A stretch of 64,000 bases of DNA from Sphingomonadales bacterium (GCA_027486895.1 JAIXOE010000053.1:1-64000), one strand, 5' to 3'; counted from the stretch's first letter, positions 54,714 to 63,827 are shown. Notes: generated from the sequence alone by a model not told the origin. Translations and numbers: made by a program.

Positions 54714-54790
54714 GCCTTCAAATTTCTCCGGCCGAACGTCCACATTACCCAGTTTCCATATACCGAACCAGACAGTCCGCTCCCGGCCCA
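54714..54790. repeat. Interspersed repeat, copy 3 (about 77 bp)
   Basis: Starts GCCTTCAAATTTCTCCGGCC and ends GTCCGCTCCCGGCCCA, in the same order and with one extra base compared with copy 1 at 24591-24666. The middle has diverged more than the ends. Confidence 0.65.
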
Positions 54791-54795
54791 AATGC

Positions 54796-54840
<45 letters not shown>

Positions 54841-55271
54841 CCGATTCCATCTGCGATCGTCAGCGCTCTCATGTTGCATCCATGTTGCACGGAGCTGCGG
54901 GGACTGCATGGAAATGCCCGGAAAGGCGAGGAATTGCGTGGGTTGTTGAAGTAACACAAACGCGCGGAATTACCACCGCTCTTCTGCACTAAAACGCATA
55001 TTTATCAATATGTTATGATGGTTCCCCGGTAAAGAGGCAAAGTGACCGTTTTTATGCTTCCGCAAATGTCCAAAATCATACGTTAAGCATCTAACATTAA
55101 ATAGTATTTTATCAAAGTTATGTCCCGAAGATTCCGTACGCATTCTCCAAAATCCAGTGCAAAATGTGGGAACGAATGTTGTCTAACTTTGGCTAGCTGC
55201 AAACCACTGATCGGCCCGCCTTTCGCGTCCAAGATCTATGTTGCTTTGTACACGGTAGGGAACGAATAATT

Positions 55272-55372
55272 CCGTTCAAGAAACACACGCCGGAGGAGAT
55301 CATCGCCAAGCTGGGTGAACCGAGATTGTGCTCGCGCAGGGCGGGGCTACGGCCGATGCGTGTCGTCGGCTG
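55272..55372 (+). pseudogene. IS3-family transposase OrfA fragment, frameshifted
   Basis: Translation from 55278 gives KKHTPEEIIAKLGEP, and one frame over from about 55321 gives EIVLAQGGATADACRRL. Joined, these match the conserved start of OrfA of IS3-family (IS407-like) elements. About one base is missing at the junction, and homology ends after some 33 residues, so this is a short dead relic. No OrfB or terminal repeats were found nearby. Confidence 0.75.
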
Positions 55373-55442
55373 CCTACATCGCTCGCTGGGTTATAGTCTG
55401 CCCGCACCCGAGGTCGCCACTTGGCATACGGTCTCGCGCGCG

Positions 55443-56213
55443 TCAAAAGTTAAGCGTTGCAAAGACTGAAGCACTGGCCTCATTCACCCGAGTTCCGGAC
55501 GAGGTGATGGAAGACATGTCCGTCTTCTTTCGGCGCAAATCGAGCCCATAAAAAAGATTTCCAATTCGCTCAGTTGAGGCTGTGGTTAACGTCAAAGCAA
55601 GGCCGGATGATTTCCGGATACCGCCGGATGACAATTCGATCATGCGATCTACAGCCGAGCGGCGACTGCTGGGGCCTGCGTCAAATGCCGTCAGGCCAAG
55701 CCAAAGCCGGTCCTCATGCGCCAAAATGAGGCCAGCTGATCGTTCGACAGACGCAAAATAGTGTCTTCCTGGCACAAGCATTGCAGGTCTGATACGGTTA
55801 CGGTTCCAGCCCGCAAACACGCTCAAAGTGTCAGTTTGCCCAACATCTATCTCAATTGCTGCTATCGTCGATAGTCTTGAGCTTCGTCTTGGTAGTTCTG
55901 TAACCAGCGAACGTACTTGCCCTTTTTTGCTGCGTGCGACCGTAAGGACCAACCGCGAATCGCCAACGTCGCCCACAACGGATCGTGTCTTCATATTCTG
56001 CTCGCCGCGCCCGCCCGTTATCCTGCTGCTGGGCGATGGTGAAAGAGGCAGTCCTTGGCGGGACACCTCCTGCTCTGGTCGGACCGCAAACCGTTGATTT
56101 TCCATGGTCCGACCTTCTGCGGACTCAGCCAATTGGGCGCTCGCAGCATTCGGGTAAGACAGTGTTAAGGCCACGATAAACGCATAGGCCTGCACCTCGA
56201 AATTTCTGTGCAT
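55443..56213 (-). CDS. Secreted protein of unknown function
   Basis: 256 residues with a signal peptide (VQAYAFIVALTLSYPNAASA). The rest is basic and serine/arginine rich, with predicted beta strands (AIEIDVGQTDTLSVFAGWNR; HYFASVERSAGLILAHEDRL; LWLGLTAFDAG) and a C-terminal phenylalanine (VFATLNF), which may suggest an outer-membrane or surface beta protein. I do not recognise the family. ATG 56213 has CGAGGAGG before it; ATG 56348 would add an unlikely extension. Divergent from the exonuclease-fold gene across 150 bp. Confidence 0.65.
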   Translation of the reverse strand: MHRNFEVQAYAFIVALTLSYPNAASAQLAESAEGRTMENQRFAVRPEQEVSRQGLPLSPSPSSRITGGRGEQNMKTRSVVGDVGDSRLVLTVARSKKGQVRSLVTELPRRSSRLSTIAAIEIDVGQTDTLSVFAGWNRNRIRPAMLVPGRHYFASVERSAGLILAHEDRLWLGLTAFDAGPSSRRSAVDRMIELSSGGIRKSSGLALTLTTASTERIGNLFYGLDLRRKKTDMSSITSSGTRVNEASASVFATLNF

Positions 56214-56363
56214 GGTTTTCCTCCTCGGCAGCAATTGAAGCCGCTGAACAGAAGACGTTCTCCATTTGCGATATCCGCATGTGACAGCGGCAATGCCAAT
56301 AAGATGCGGAAAATGATGATCGCTGTCGTCAGTCCTACATGAATACAAAATGGAGACTGAACT

Positions 56364-57416
56364 GTGCGTAACAGAACGTTAGCCGCATTGGCGCTATTAG
56401 CCCTAATCGCTCCACTCGCTGCGATGACAAATACGCCAACAATGCCGGACATTCTTAGTTCGGCCAAAACAGTTTCAAGTCCGATAGTCGGCCCGGTTTC
56501 GATTCTTACCTACAATGTCAAAGGACTTCCCTGGCCGGTAGCAACCGGGCGAACGTCGGCCTTCGAAGCAATCGAACGGCGGCTCAACGGATTGCGCGCG
56601 GTTGGAGAGCAACCGCATGTTGTCGTTCTACAAGAGGCTTTCACTGACAGAGCGAAGCAAATCGGCGTTCGAAGCGGCTACGCGTTTCGTGCGACGGGGC
56701 CTGCGGCCGGCGATCCTGTTGCAGATGACCCACCGGGGGAAGGTGCCGAATTTCTGAACAACGCCTCAGCTCTGAAGGGCGAGACAGAGGGCAAATGGCT
56801 CGATAGCGGACTGATGATATTCTCAGACTACCCCATTATAAGCATAAAGCGCGCTGCGTTTTCGAAGGCCGGATGCGCGGGCTATGATTGCCTTGCCAAT
56901 AAGGGCATTTTAATGGTCGAATTGCGTGTCCCCGGTCAGGATGTGCCGGTAACCGTCGTAACCACTCACCTCAATTCAAAGAAGGGGGCCGGGGTTAGCC
57001 AAGGCCGCTCACTCGAAGCCTATCGTCGGCAGGTTGCAGCTCTTTCGAGTTACATGCGGACATATCGAAACCCGGATAGTCCTTTCATTCTAGCGGGAGA
57101 CCTAAATGCAAGTTCACCTGCACGAAGACAAGTACTAACGGACGCCAGGTTAGCTGCTGAAGCAAGTCCAGGCCCGCTACAATCCAGGAGCGGTCTGGAC
57201 GCTATCCGGTTTCAGGGAAAACTTGCCAACCAACTAGCCGCCGAGGCGAATTACATTTCCAAACGGGGCCGCGATTGGCAATTTTTTGGTGACGGTCGAA
57301 ATGCTTCGGTGCGACCGAGCGATCTGCAAATCCCTTTCGGCAACGAAGCCGACGGCTCGATGCTTTCGGATCATCTCGGCTTCTCCATTTCATACCGCCT
57401 TACGCGGAAAGTTTGA
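56364..57416 (+). CDS. Exported endonuclease/exonuclease/phosphatase-family protein
   Basis: 350 residues with signal peptide (LAALALLALIAPLAAMTNTP). The DNase I/sphingomyelinase fold is seen in VSILTYNVKGLPW, VVLQEAFTD, DSGLMIFSDYPI, VVTTHLNSKKG, ILAGDLNASS and the catalytic SDHLGFS at the C-terminus, all in order. Export and the CAGYDCLANKG segment fit a phosphodiesterase acting on lipids such as sphingomyelin-like molecules, or on nucleic acids; sequence does not separate these. Start is GTG 56364 with GGAG 8 nt before. One base separates it from the next gene. Confidence 0.83.
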   Translation: MRNRTLAALALLALIAPLAAMTNTPTMPDILSSAKTVSSPIVGPVSILTYNVKGLPWPVATGRTSAFEAIERRLNGLRAVGEQPHVVVLQEAFTDRAKQIGVRSGYAFRATGPAAGDPVADDPPGEGAEFLNNASALKGETEGKWLDSGLMIFSDYPIISIKRAAFSKAGCAGYDCLANKGILMVELRVPGQDVPVTVVTTHLNSKKGAGVSQGRSLEAYRRQVAALSSYMRTYRNPDSPFILAGDLNASSPARRQVLTDARLAAEASPGPLQSRSGLDAIRFQGKLANQLAAEANYISKRGRDWQFFGDGRNASVRPSDLQIPFGNEADGSMLSDHLGFSISYRLTRKV

Positions 57417-57417
57417 G

Positions 57418-58170
57418 ATGAAAGGGATTCGCCGGATGGGCGGTCTGGCCGCCGCGGTCGTATTTTTGGGAACGGTGGCAGCGGCGTCGAATGCTGAGAC
57501 TAGCCAGAATCCTCGTGCCGCCATGATGCACAAAGTCGAGTTGCGAGGCAAATCAGGGCGGATCAAACAGGATCGGTATTGGCACGAGGCGCTGGTCGCA
57601 ATGATGAAGCTTGACCGTGCTGACTTCGTGCCTCCGGACCAGCGCATTTATGCATATCGCGACACTCCACTTCCAATTGGCTTTGAACAGACCATCTCCG
57701 ATCCCTTTGTCGTTGCGGTTATGACCAGCTTGTTGCGCATCGAAAAGTCAGACCGCGTTCTCGAGATTGGTACCGGATCTGGCTATCAGGCGGCTGTGCT
57801 TGCGCGATTGGCGCAAGATGTCCGCACAATTGAAATTGTAGAGCCACTGGCAAACCGAGCAAGCGAAACGCTTAAAAATCTCAACTTTCACAACGTGACC
57901 GTTCGAGCGGGTGATGGCTATGACGGATGGCCCGACGGTGCCCCATATGACGCGATTATCGTCACCGCGGGAGCTCCACGAATCCCGCAGCCCTTATTGG
58001 ATCAGCTGAAACCGGGAGGCCGGATGGTGATTCCAGTTGGAAAAGGATTCTGGGACGAGGAACTGCTTCTTGTCACCAAGAGCCGCAAAGGCAAGGTGAC
58101 GCAAAAGTCCATCGGACCGATTATGTTTGTCGATTTTACCGGTAAGGTGCGTGGGCAGCCCCAGCGATGA
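57418..58170 (+). CDS. Exported protein-L-isoaspartate O-methyltransferase
   Basis: 250 residues. The PCMT core is complete: VPPDQRIYAYRDTPLPIGFE, QTISDPFVVAVMTSLLRI, SAM motif VLEIGTGSGYQAAVLARL, and IIVTAGAPRIPQPLLDQLKPGGRMVIPVG. It repairs isoaspartyl residues in aged proteins. Unusually, the N-terminus GGLAAAVVFLGTVAAASNAET reads as a signal peptide, placing the enzyme in the periplasm. ATG 57418 overlaps nothing and follows the preceding stop by one base; its own stop overlaps the glycosyltransferase start as ATGA. Confidence 0.85.
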   Translation: MKGIRRMGGLAAAVVFLGTVAAASNAETSQNPRAAMMHKVELRGKSGRIKQDRYWHEALVAMMKLDRADFVPPDQRIYAYRDTPLPIGFEQTISDPFVVAVMTSLLRIEKSDRVLEIGTGSGYQAAVLARLAQDVRTIEIVEPLANRASETLKNLNFHNVTVRAGDGYDGWPDGAPYDAIIVTAGAPRIPQPLLDQLKPGGRMVIPVGKGFWDEELLLVTKSRKGKVTQKSIGPIMFVDFTGKVRGQPQR

Positions 58171-59318
58171 CTGAAGTGCGGAACTGTGATGCTGACGGCG
58201 TCATTCAAAGCATGACGGCTCATCACATTGCTCTTGTTTTTCATGATTTTTCAACTGGCGGTAGCGAAAGGATAGCGATCCGGTTGGCGAACCAATGGGC
58301 AGCCTCAGGTCGTCGTGTGACGATTTTCTGCGGCACGGAAGTAGGCAGCGCGCGAGATCTGGTTAGTCCAGCGATCGAGATCGTTTCCTGCAAGCCTGCG
58401 ATACACAGGGGATGGGGCTCTCGTATCCTTCTGGGATGGAAGCTTGCGAACTTGTTTGCGAGATATACACCAGATGTTGTTTTCGCACCGGGAAATTTTC
58501 ACCTGATGGTGCTGGCAGTTGCCGCCCGCAGGGTTACCACTAAACGCCCAATCTTTGTCTGCAAGATTAGCAACCCGCTAATCGATCGCAATTTGCCATC
58601 AATCTTGCGCGCTCTGCTTTCCTGGTTGCTTCGCCCGCTTCTGGCACCAATCGACAAAATGACTGCGATGTCCCCGCTGCTGGCCAAAGAAGCCCAACTG
58701 GTACTCCCCAACCGGCAGTTGACGTGCATCGATGAACCCATTCTTGACGCGAGATGCAACGCATTTCGCTCCACCGCCCTGCGCGAACATGACCCGCTTA
58801 TCCTTTGTATCGGCCGCCTTGAGCGGCAGAAGGATTTCGAGCTGGCGCTACGCGCTTTTGCAGAATTGTCACCTCTGGGTCGCACACGCCTCGCGATACT
58901 TGGAGAAGGGCCGGATCGCCAACGATTGCTGGATATAGCTCAACGATTGGGAATCGCGGCCAGAGTTGACCTTCCGGGCCATGTGCCAAATGTATCCGAT
59001 TGGATTGGTCGCGCGCGACTTATGCTGATGACGTCGCGTTATGAAGGCTTTCCGGCGGTGCTTATTGAAGCGCGAGCTTTGGGCCTTCCTGTTGTCACGA
59101 CCGACTGCTCGGCCGCGCTTCCGGAAGTGATTTCAGCTCCCTGTCACGGAGAGGTTGTCCATTCGCGCGTGCCCTTCGATATCGCTGGAGCTATCCGGCG
59201 ACAATTGGAGACCATCCCCGGCTCCTTCGAAGAGATCGCACGGGGTACGGAGCGTTTCCAGATACAGTCCATTGCCCCGCAATGGCTACATCTGTTTGAT
59301 AGCGCAGCCGTCCGGTGA
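58167..59318 (+). CDS. Glycosyltransferase family 4 protein (first)
   Basis: 383 residues, GT-B fold. N-terminal half: ALVFHDFSTGGSERIAIRLA with the glycine-rich acceptor loop. C-terminal half: LILCIGRLERQKDFELALRAF, DLPGHVPNVSDWIGRARLML and the E-x7-E nucleotide-sugar motif in SRYEGFPAVLIEARALG. It transfers a sugar from a nucleotide donor on the cytoplasmic side of the membrane. A later ATG (58212, ahead of AHHIALVFH) is possible, but ATG 58167 overlaps the preceding stop. The next gene starts at GTG across its own stop. Confidence 0.86.
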   Translation: MTEVRNCDADGVIQSMTAHHIALVFHDFSTGGSERIAIRLANQWAASGRRVTIFCGTEVGSARDLVSPAIEIVSCKPAIHRGWGSRILLGWKLANLFARYTPDVVFAPGNFHLMVLAVAARRVTTKRPIFVCKISNPLIDRNLPSILRALLSWLLRPLLAPIDKMTAMSPLLAKEAQLVLPNRQLTCIDEPILDARCNAFRSTALREHDPLILCIGRLERQKDFELALRAFAELSPLGRTRLAILGEGPDRQRLLDIAQRLGIAARVDLPGHVPNVSDWIGRARLMLMTSRYEGFPAVLIEARALGLPVVTTDCSAALPEVISAPCHGEVVHSRVPFDIAGAIRRQLETIPGSFEEIARGTERFQIQSIAPQWLHLFDSAAVR

Positions 59319-60055
59319 GCGTGAAACGGCTTCTTGTTGCAATCCACGATGTCACGCCGGCGCACAGCGATCGGCTGGAAAAGATTGTATCGCTGGTCGA
59401 ACGGATTGTTGGCCCCGGCAAGGCCGCTCTGCTGGTTGTCCCTGATTTTCATGGAAAGGCCCAGCTGGACTCGGATCGTAATTTTCAGACTTTGCTGCGT
59501 CGATGGGCTGAAGCGGGGAATGAAATCTTCCTGCATGGCTATTACCACCTCGAAGGCAATTGCCGCGATGAGGCGACGCGGTCTTGGAAGGCGAAATATC
59601 TGACAGCCGGCGAAGGCGAGTTTCTCAGCCTTGATTATGATGAAGCGGCGTCTCGGCTTCGGGAAGGCCAAAAGCTGATCGAGGAGGCCACTGGACGTCC
59701 CGTTTCAGGGTTTGTGGCGCCGGCATGGTTATATGGGCCAGCAGCCAAGCAAGCCATTAGTGATCAAGGATTCCGGCTCGCTGAAGACCATTTCAAGGTT
59801 TGGAATCCAGCAACGGGTGAAGTGCTTACCCGCGGACCCGTCATAACTTACGCTAGCAGGACGCCGTTGCGCCTCCTGAGTTCACTCCTCTGGTCCTATA
59901 TCGCTGGGGTCTTGCTTAAACCTTCCCCGGTAGTTCGGATCGGAGTTCATCCACATGACTGGGATGCACCAGAACTTGTCGATGAAATTCAAAGAACGCT
60001 CACGCATTTTGTGAAGTCGCACGTGCCGTCCCGCTATTCGGACCTCCAGAAATAA
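59315..60055 (+). CDS. DUF2334/polysaccharide deacetylase-like protein
   Basis: 246 residues. The NodB-like catalytic pieces are LLVAIHDVTPAHSDRLEK near the N-terminus, EIFLHGYYHLEG in the middle, GFVAPAWLYG and a late IGVHPHDWDAPE, which together supply the metal-binding Asp and His residues of DUF2334 deacetylases. No signal peptide, so it likely acts in the cytoplasm on a lipid-linked sugar. GTG 59315 overlaps the glycosyltransferase stop (GTGA). Its place between two glycosyltransferase genes suggests de-N-acetylation of a sugar during glycolipid assembly. Confidence 0.84.
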   Translation: MSVKRLLVAIHDVTPAHSDRLEKIVSLVERIVGPGKAALLVVPDFHGKAQLDSDRNFQTLLRRWAEAGNEIFLHGYYHLEGNCRDEATRSWKAKYLTAGEGEFLSLDYDEAASRLREGQKLIEEATGRPVSGFVAPAWLYGPAAKQAISDQGFRLAEDHFKVWNPATGEVLTRGPVITYASRTPLRLLSSLLWSYIAGVLLKPSPVVRIGVHPHDWDAPELVDEIQRTLTHFVKSHVPSRYSDLQK

Positions 60056-60135
60056 TCTGGCCCAAGTTTAAAGTGCGGAAAAAGGCCACTGGTGCCGTCA
60101 TCATCAAAAGTGCCGTTCTTGGAGTTTAGTGCATT

Positions 60136-61053
60136 ATGGCCTCACGCGCCCTAGCGGTCGGCACCCCTTATGACCATGAGCTTCCAGCGCTCGAAATTCG
60201 CCCAAGGCAATGGCAGGCTTGGCTGACCCGGAGCATCTCGGCTGCCCTACTGATTACAGTCGTACTAAGGCTTCAAAATTTCGGCTTTGCCGCTTCCATT
60301 GCGGCTTTGCCGAAAAGTTTTGGTTTTTGGTTAGCATTTGCCGCATATTATCTTTCTCTGCCGTTCTCAGAATGGCTAATTTTCCGACGCCTGTGGCGAC
60401 TACCCGCAAAAGGAATAGCAGCTCTGCTGCGAAAACTTGTCAGCAACGAAATATTGCTAGGCTATAGCGGAGAGGCATATTTTTATGCGTGGGCGCGCCA
60501 GCATGCAAAACTGGTGGCAACGCCATTCGGTGCGATTAAGGATGTCAGCATCCTTTCTGCCCTGGCAGGGAATTTGATCACAATCGTGATGCTCGCAATT
60601 TCGTGGCCACTCGTAAACGATCTGGCTCCTGCGCTGCATGGCCAGACTATTGCGGCTTCTTCGGCGTTTGTTCTTGGTGTGTCGTTTGTGATTCTTGCGT
60701 TTCGCAACAGACTTTTTTCGCTTGAATCGTCCGCGCTAGGCTTCATTTTCTCAATTCACATTGCCCGGCTTCTTGTGACGACGATTTTGGCAGGCATAAT
60801 GTGGCATCTTGCGATGCCCGGTGTGCCGTTGCTGTGGCTTGTCATTTTGGCAACGCTTCAACTGCTCGTTTCCCGGCTTCCCTTCGTACCAAGCAAGGAT
60901 CTTGTTTTTGCAAGTCTGGCGGTCTTCCTGATCGGCAATAGCAGCACAGTGTCCATTGTAGTTACAATGATCGCTACGGCCATTGTCATGACCCACCTCG
61001 TGCTTGGCGCGCTTCTAATTCTGCCCGAGTTCGTCCGAAAGGAAGAAATATGA
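60136..61053 (+). CDS. Multi-spanning membrane protein, flippase/LPG-synthase-like
   Basis: 305 residues with about seven or eight hydrophobic helices, for example ISAALLITVVLRLQNFGFAA, FWLAFAAYYLSLPFSEWLIF and ILSALAGNLITIVMLAISWP. The general form, with EILLGYSGEAYFYAWAR between helices, recalls the membrane part of lysyl-PG synthase/UPF0104 proteins, but I cannot assign it firmly. It may move or modify a lipid made by its neighbours. Its stop overlaps the next start by ATGA. Confidence 0.65.
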   Translation: MASRALAVGTPYDHELPALEIRPRQWQAWLTRSISAALLITVVLRLQNFGFAASIAALPKSFGFWLAFAAYYLSLPFSEWLIFRRLWRLPAKGIAALLRKLVSNEILLGYSGEAYFYAWARQHAKLVATPFGAIKDVSILSALAGNLITIVMLAISWPLVNDLAPALHGQTIAASSAFVLGVSFVILAFRNRLFSLESSALGFIFSIHIARLLVTTILAGIMWHLAMPGVPLLWLVILATLQLLVSRLPFVPSKDLVFASLAVFLIGNSSTVSIVVTMIATAIVMTHLVLGALLILPEFVRKEEI

Positions 61054-61574
61054 AAAAGGTGGTTCTGGTGGGTTCTGCTGTTTTACTACTTGCCAATGGT
61101 GTGGTTAAATCTTCACCGTCACTGGGCAAAGCTGAGGCGGCTTGCCGACCGAATGAGCCTGGTCCAGCACTGCTTATTTATGCAAAAGGGCTAAAGGACA
61201 GAAAAGGCCTGTTGCGCGCAGAGCTCTACCCTCCCAACGATAAAGATTTTCTCTCCGATGATAACATTCTTCTAAATGAGGGCAAAACCTTCAGGCGCGT
61301 GGACCTCAATGTTCCCAACTCGGGTGATCCGGTATTGTGCATGCGCGTTCCGTCGGCCGGAAGATATTCCCTGTCACTTTTGCATGATCGTGACCGTAAC
61401 CTTAAATTTGGTGTTTTCTCAGATGGAATAGGCTTTTCCGGAAACCCTAAACTCACACGATCCAAGCCCAAAGCCGTGTCCGCTATGATCACGGCGGGAG
61501 CAGGCATTACCCGTATAAATATCACGATGAACTATCTCAGCGGGTTCTCGATGAAACCCGTAAACAAACGGTAG
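61050..61574 (+). CDS. DUF2141 secreted protein
   Basis: 174 residues with signal peptide (VVLVGSAVLLLANGVVKSSP). The mature domain has ALLIYAKGLKDRKGLLRAEL, CMRVPSAGRYSLSLLHDRDR, DRNLKFGVFSDGIGFSGNP and MITAGAGITRINITMNYL, the usual DUF2141 pattern (immunoglobulin-like, with the HDxDxNxKxDxNxxGxPxE-type loop). Function unknown; common in sphingomonads near carotenoid or lipid genes. Overlaps the preceding stop; the second GT4 gene follows after 8 bp. Confidence 0.84.
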   Translation: MKKVVLVGSAVLLLANGVVKSSPSLGKAEAACRPNEPGPALLIYAKGLKDRKGLLRAELYPPNDKDFLSDDNILLNEGKTFRRVDLNVPNSGDPVLCMRVPSAGRYSLSLLHDRDRNLKFGVFSDGIGFSGNPKLTRSKPKAVSAMITAGAGITRINITMNYLSGFSMKPVNKR

Positions 61575-61582
61575 GTGCGGCG

Positions 61583-62758
61583 ATGAAAATTGTAGATGTT
61601 TGTGCATTTTACTCGCCATTTGGTGGCGGCGTAAAAACCTATGCTGACCGCAAGCTCGCGCTTGCTTCCCAGTTAGGCCATGACATTGCCCTCATCGTAC
61701 CCAGTGACCGGAATGCGGTCGAGAAGGTTGGCGATAACGCAAGAATTATACATTTGGCTTCGCCGCAACTTTTGGTGGATCGACGATATCGCTATTTCGA
61801 AGCGGCCAGTCCTGTTCATGCCATATTGGACCGAGAGCAGCCGGATTTTGTGGAGGCCTCATCACCGTGGCGGACGGCGAGCATAGTGGCTGATTGGAAA
61901 GGCCCGGCGGGGCGTTCCCTGATCATGCATGCAGATCCGCTATCGACTTATGCCTATCGCTGGTTCGGCCCTTTGGCATCGCGCGAAACCATTGATAGGC
62001 AATTTGACTTTTTCTGGCGGCATTTGCGACGGGTTAGCGCTGGCTTCGATTTGACCGTATCTGCCAATCGAGGCTTGACAAACCGTCTTGCAAAAGGAGG
62101 GATTGCGCGAGTTGCCACCATCCCGATGGGTATCGAGAGAGGCTTGTTTTCCCCCGCCCGCCGGGACCTAGATTTGCGCAGGGCATTGCTTGCCAGGTGC
62201 GGTTTACCAGAAACCGCGACGCTGATGTTGGGCGTTGGACGGCACAGCGCCGAAAAAAGATGGCCGCTGGTACTTGATGCCTGTGTGGCAGCATCGCGCG
62301 AAACGCCCTTGGGTCTGGTGATTATTGGTGACGGTCGGCAAAGGAGCCAGCTTATCCGGAATGTGGGTGCAAATCCCCACGTACATTTGCTCGCGCCGCT
62401 TGAAGACCGCGTCATGCTTGCGCGTGTTTTGGCCAGTGGCGATGCCCTCATCCATGGCTGCGAGACAGAGACTTTTGGTATGGTGGCAGCAGAAGCAGCG
62501 GCGTCCGGAATTCCCCTTATTGTGCCTGACGAGGGCGGTTCGTCATGCTTTGTGTCTGACGGGGCGGGTACTAGCTATAAATCGGGCGATCCTGTGGCCG
62601 CAGCTGATGCGATCCGCGCGCTGATCATTGGAGGGATCGGCACAGCGCTTGAGCGAGCAAAAGTCGGAGCAAAAACCGTTCCCACGATAGAAGCGCATTT
62701 CCGGCAACTCTTTGCACGCTACGAGGCGGCCAGCCATCGCAGCTATCGTGCTGCATGA
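61583..62758 (+). CDS. Glycosyltransferase family 4 protein (second)
   Basis: 391 residues, GT-B fold. N-terminal acceptor loop FYSPFGGGVKTYADRKLALA, C-terminal donor part with LMLGVGRHSAEKRWPLVLDA and the E-x7-E motif in CETETFGMVAAEAAASGIPLI. The opening is typical of phosphatidylinositol-mannoside and sulfoquinovosyl/glucosyl-diacylglycerol type transferases, so a lipid acceptor is likely. Together with the other GT4, the deacetylase and the CDP-alcohol transferase it suggests a glycophospholipid pathway. Confidence 0.86.
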   Translation: MKIVDVCAFYSPFGGGVKTYADRKLALASQLGHDIALIVPSDRNAVEKVGDNARIIHLASPQLLVDRRYRYFEAASPVHAILDREQPDFVEASSPWRTASIVADWKGPAGRSLIMHADPLSTYAYRWFGPLASRETIDRQFDFFWRHLRRVSAGFDLTVSANRGLTNRLAKGGIARVATIPMGIERGLFSPARRDLDLRRALLARCGLPETATLMLGVGRHSAEKRWPLVLDACVAASRETPLGLVIIGDGRQRSQLIRNVGANPHVHLLAPLEDRVMLARVLASGDALIHGCETETFGMVAAEAAASGIPLIVPDEGGSSCFVSDGAGTSYKSGDPVAAADAIRALIIGGIGTALERAKVGAKTVPTIEAHFRQLFARYEAASHRSYRAA

Positions 62759-63032
62759 CTGCGGGCATTGCCGATTAATCTTGCTTCCTCACCTGCTCGA
62801 TAATGATGCGGGGTTTGTCCGTTGGCGGCGTCTACCCTGCATGATGAACTTTTCGATTAGTGATCGTGGCATGAAGATATTCCCAATCCCTGCCGCGCAG
62901 CCTCTTCTCCGGATTAAGGCAACTAACCGTGGCCTGCCATGGTGGTGGAAGTTTCTGAATTTTGCGTGCCGCAATGTCCGCTGAAGCGCATAGAGGCGTT
63001 GGAACGCCGGGCGCGGGACCGAGAGATTTTCC

Positions 63033-63827
63033 TTGTTAGACGACCGACCCCCTCGAACGTTGAACGAGATTCACTTAGGATCTAGCAAAGTTGCTGGCGG
63101 AGTGGGCGTGCAGTCGGCACGCGCAGAGACGTGCGACAAGGCTGATATCGACGGTCTTGGCAACTCGCCGCCCTTATCGCGCGTTCAGCAAAATCTTCTA
63201 GCAGCCTCTGAACGCAAGGTTTTGGACTGGCTGTGCGCACATATGCCGAAAAGAGTTATGCCCGACCATCTAACGATCGTCGGCTTTCTCGGGACCATCA
63301 TGATTTTCTTGGGCTATTTTGCCAGCGAAGTTGACTCATACTGGTTTCTCGTCGTGATCGCGGGATATGCGATAAACTGGTTTGGAGATTCGTTGGACGG
63401 GAGCCTTGCACGATACCGGCATACCGAGCGCCCAAAATTCGGCTATTTCATAGATCATAGCCTCGATGCGGTTGGAAATCTTCTGACAATGGTAGGATTG
63501 GGCTGTACGGCTTTTGTGCGCATGGATGTCGCGTTGCTGGCGGCGGCATGCTATTTATTGTTGTCAGTCCATACATTTCTGGCAGCTCGGATCCTTGGAA
63601 CTTTCCGGTTATCCTATGGTCTGATGGGACCTACTGAACTTCGGCTAATGCTGATCGGTTTGACGATTGCGATGTTTTTACTCGATCCATACGTTCCCCG
63701 ATTGGGCGGTCATTCGGCGTTTGACCTTTTTGCAACCTTCGTTTCTGCGGCGCTTTTTGTAATTTTTGCAACGCAGACATTCGTCCTTGCTCGCGCGCTT
63801 CGCCAGTCTGAAGGCGGTTTGCTATAG
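63033..63827 (+). CDS. CDP-alcohol phosphatidyltransferase
   Basis: 264 residues with about six helices. The family signature is complete: GDSLDGSLARYRHTERPK followed by FGYFIDHSLD, matching D-G-x2-A-R-x(8-9)-G-x3-D-x3-D. It joins a CMP-activated lipid to an alcohol head group or the reverse, in the inner membrane. Start TTG 63033 has GAGAG upstream and a 45-residue polar extension before the first helix; ATG codons further inside are possible. Gap of about 270 bp after the glycosyltransferase. Confidence 0.85.
   Translation: MLDDRPPRTLNEIHLGSSKVAGGVGVQSARAETCDKADIDGLGNSPPLSRVQQNLLAASERKVLDWLCAHMPKRVMPDHLTIVGFLGTIMIFLGYFASEVDSYWFLVVIAGYAINWFGDSLDGSLARYRHTERPKFGYFIDHSLDAVGNLLTMVGLGCTAFVRMDVALLAAACYLLLSVHTFLAARILGTFRLSYGLMGPTELRLMLIGLTIAMFLLDPYVPRLGGHSAFDLFATFVSAALFVIFATQTFVLARALRQSEGGLL

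Noticed and set aside
62759-63032. Possible small gene between the second GT4 and the CDP-alcohol transferase
   Set aside because: Frames on both strands are shorter than 95 codons, start inside the neighbouring gene or lack any ribosome site, and show no motif.
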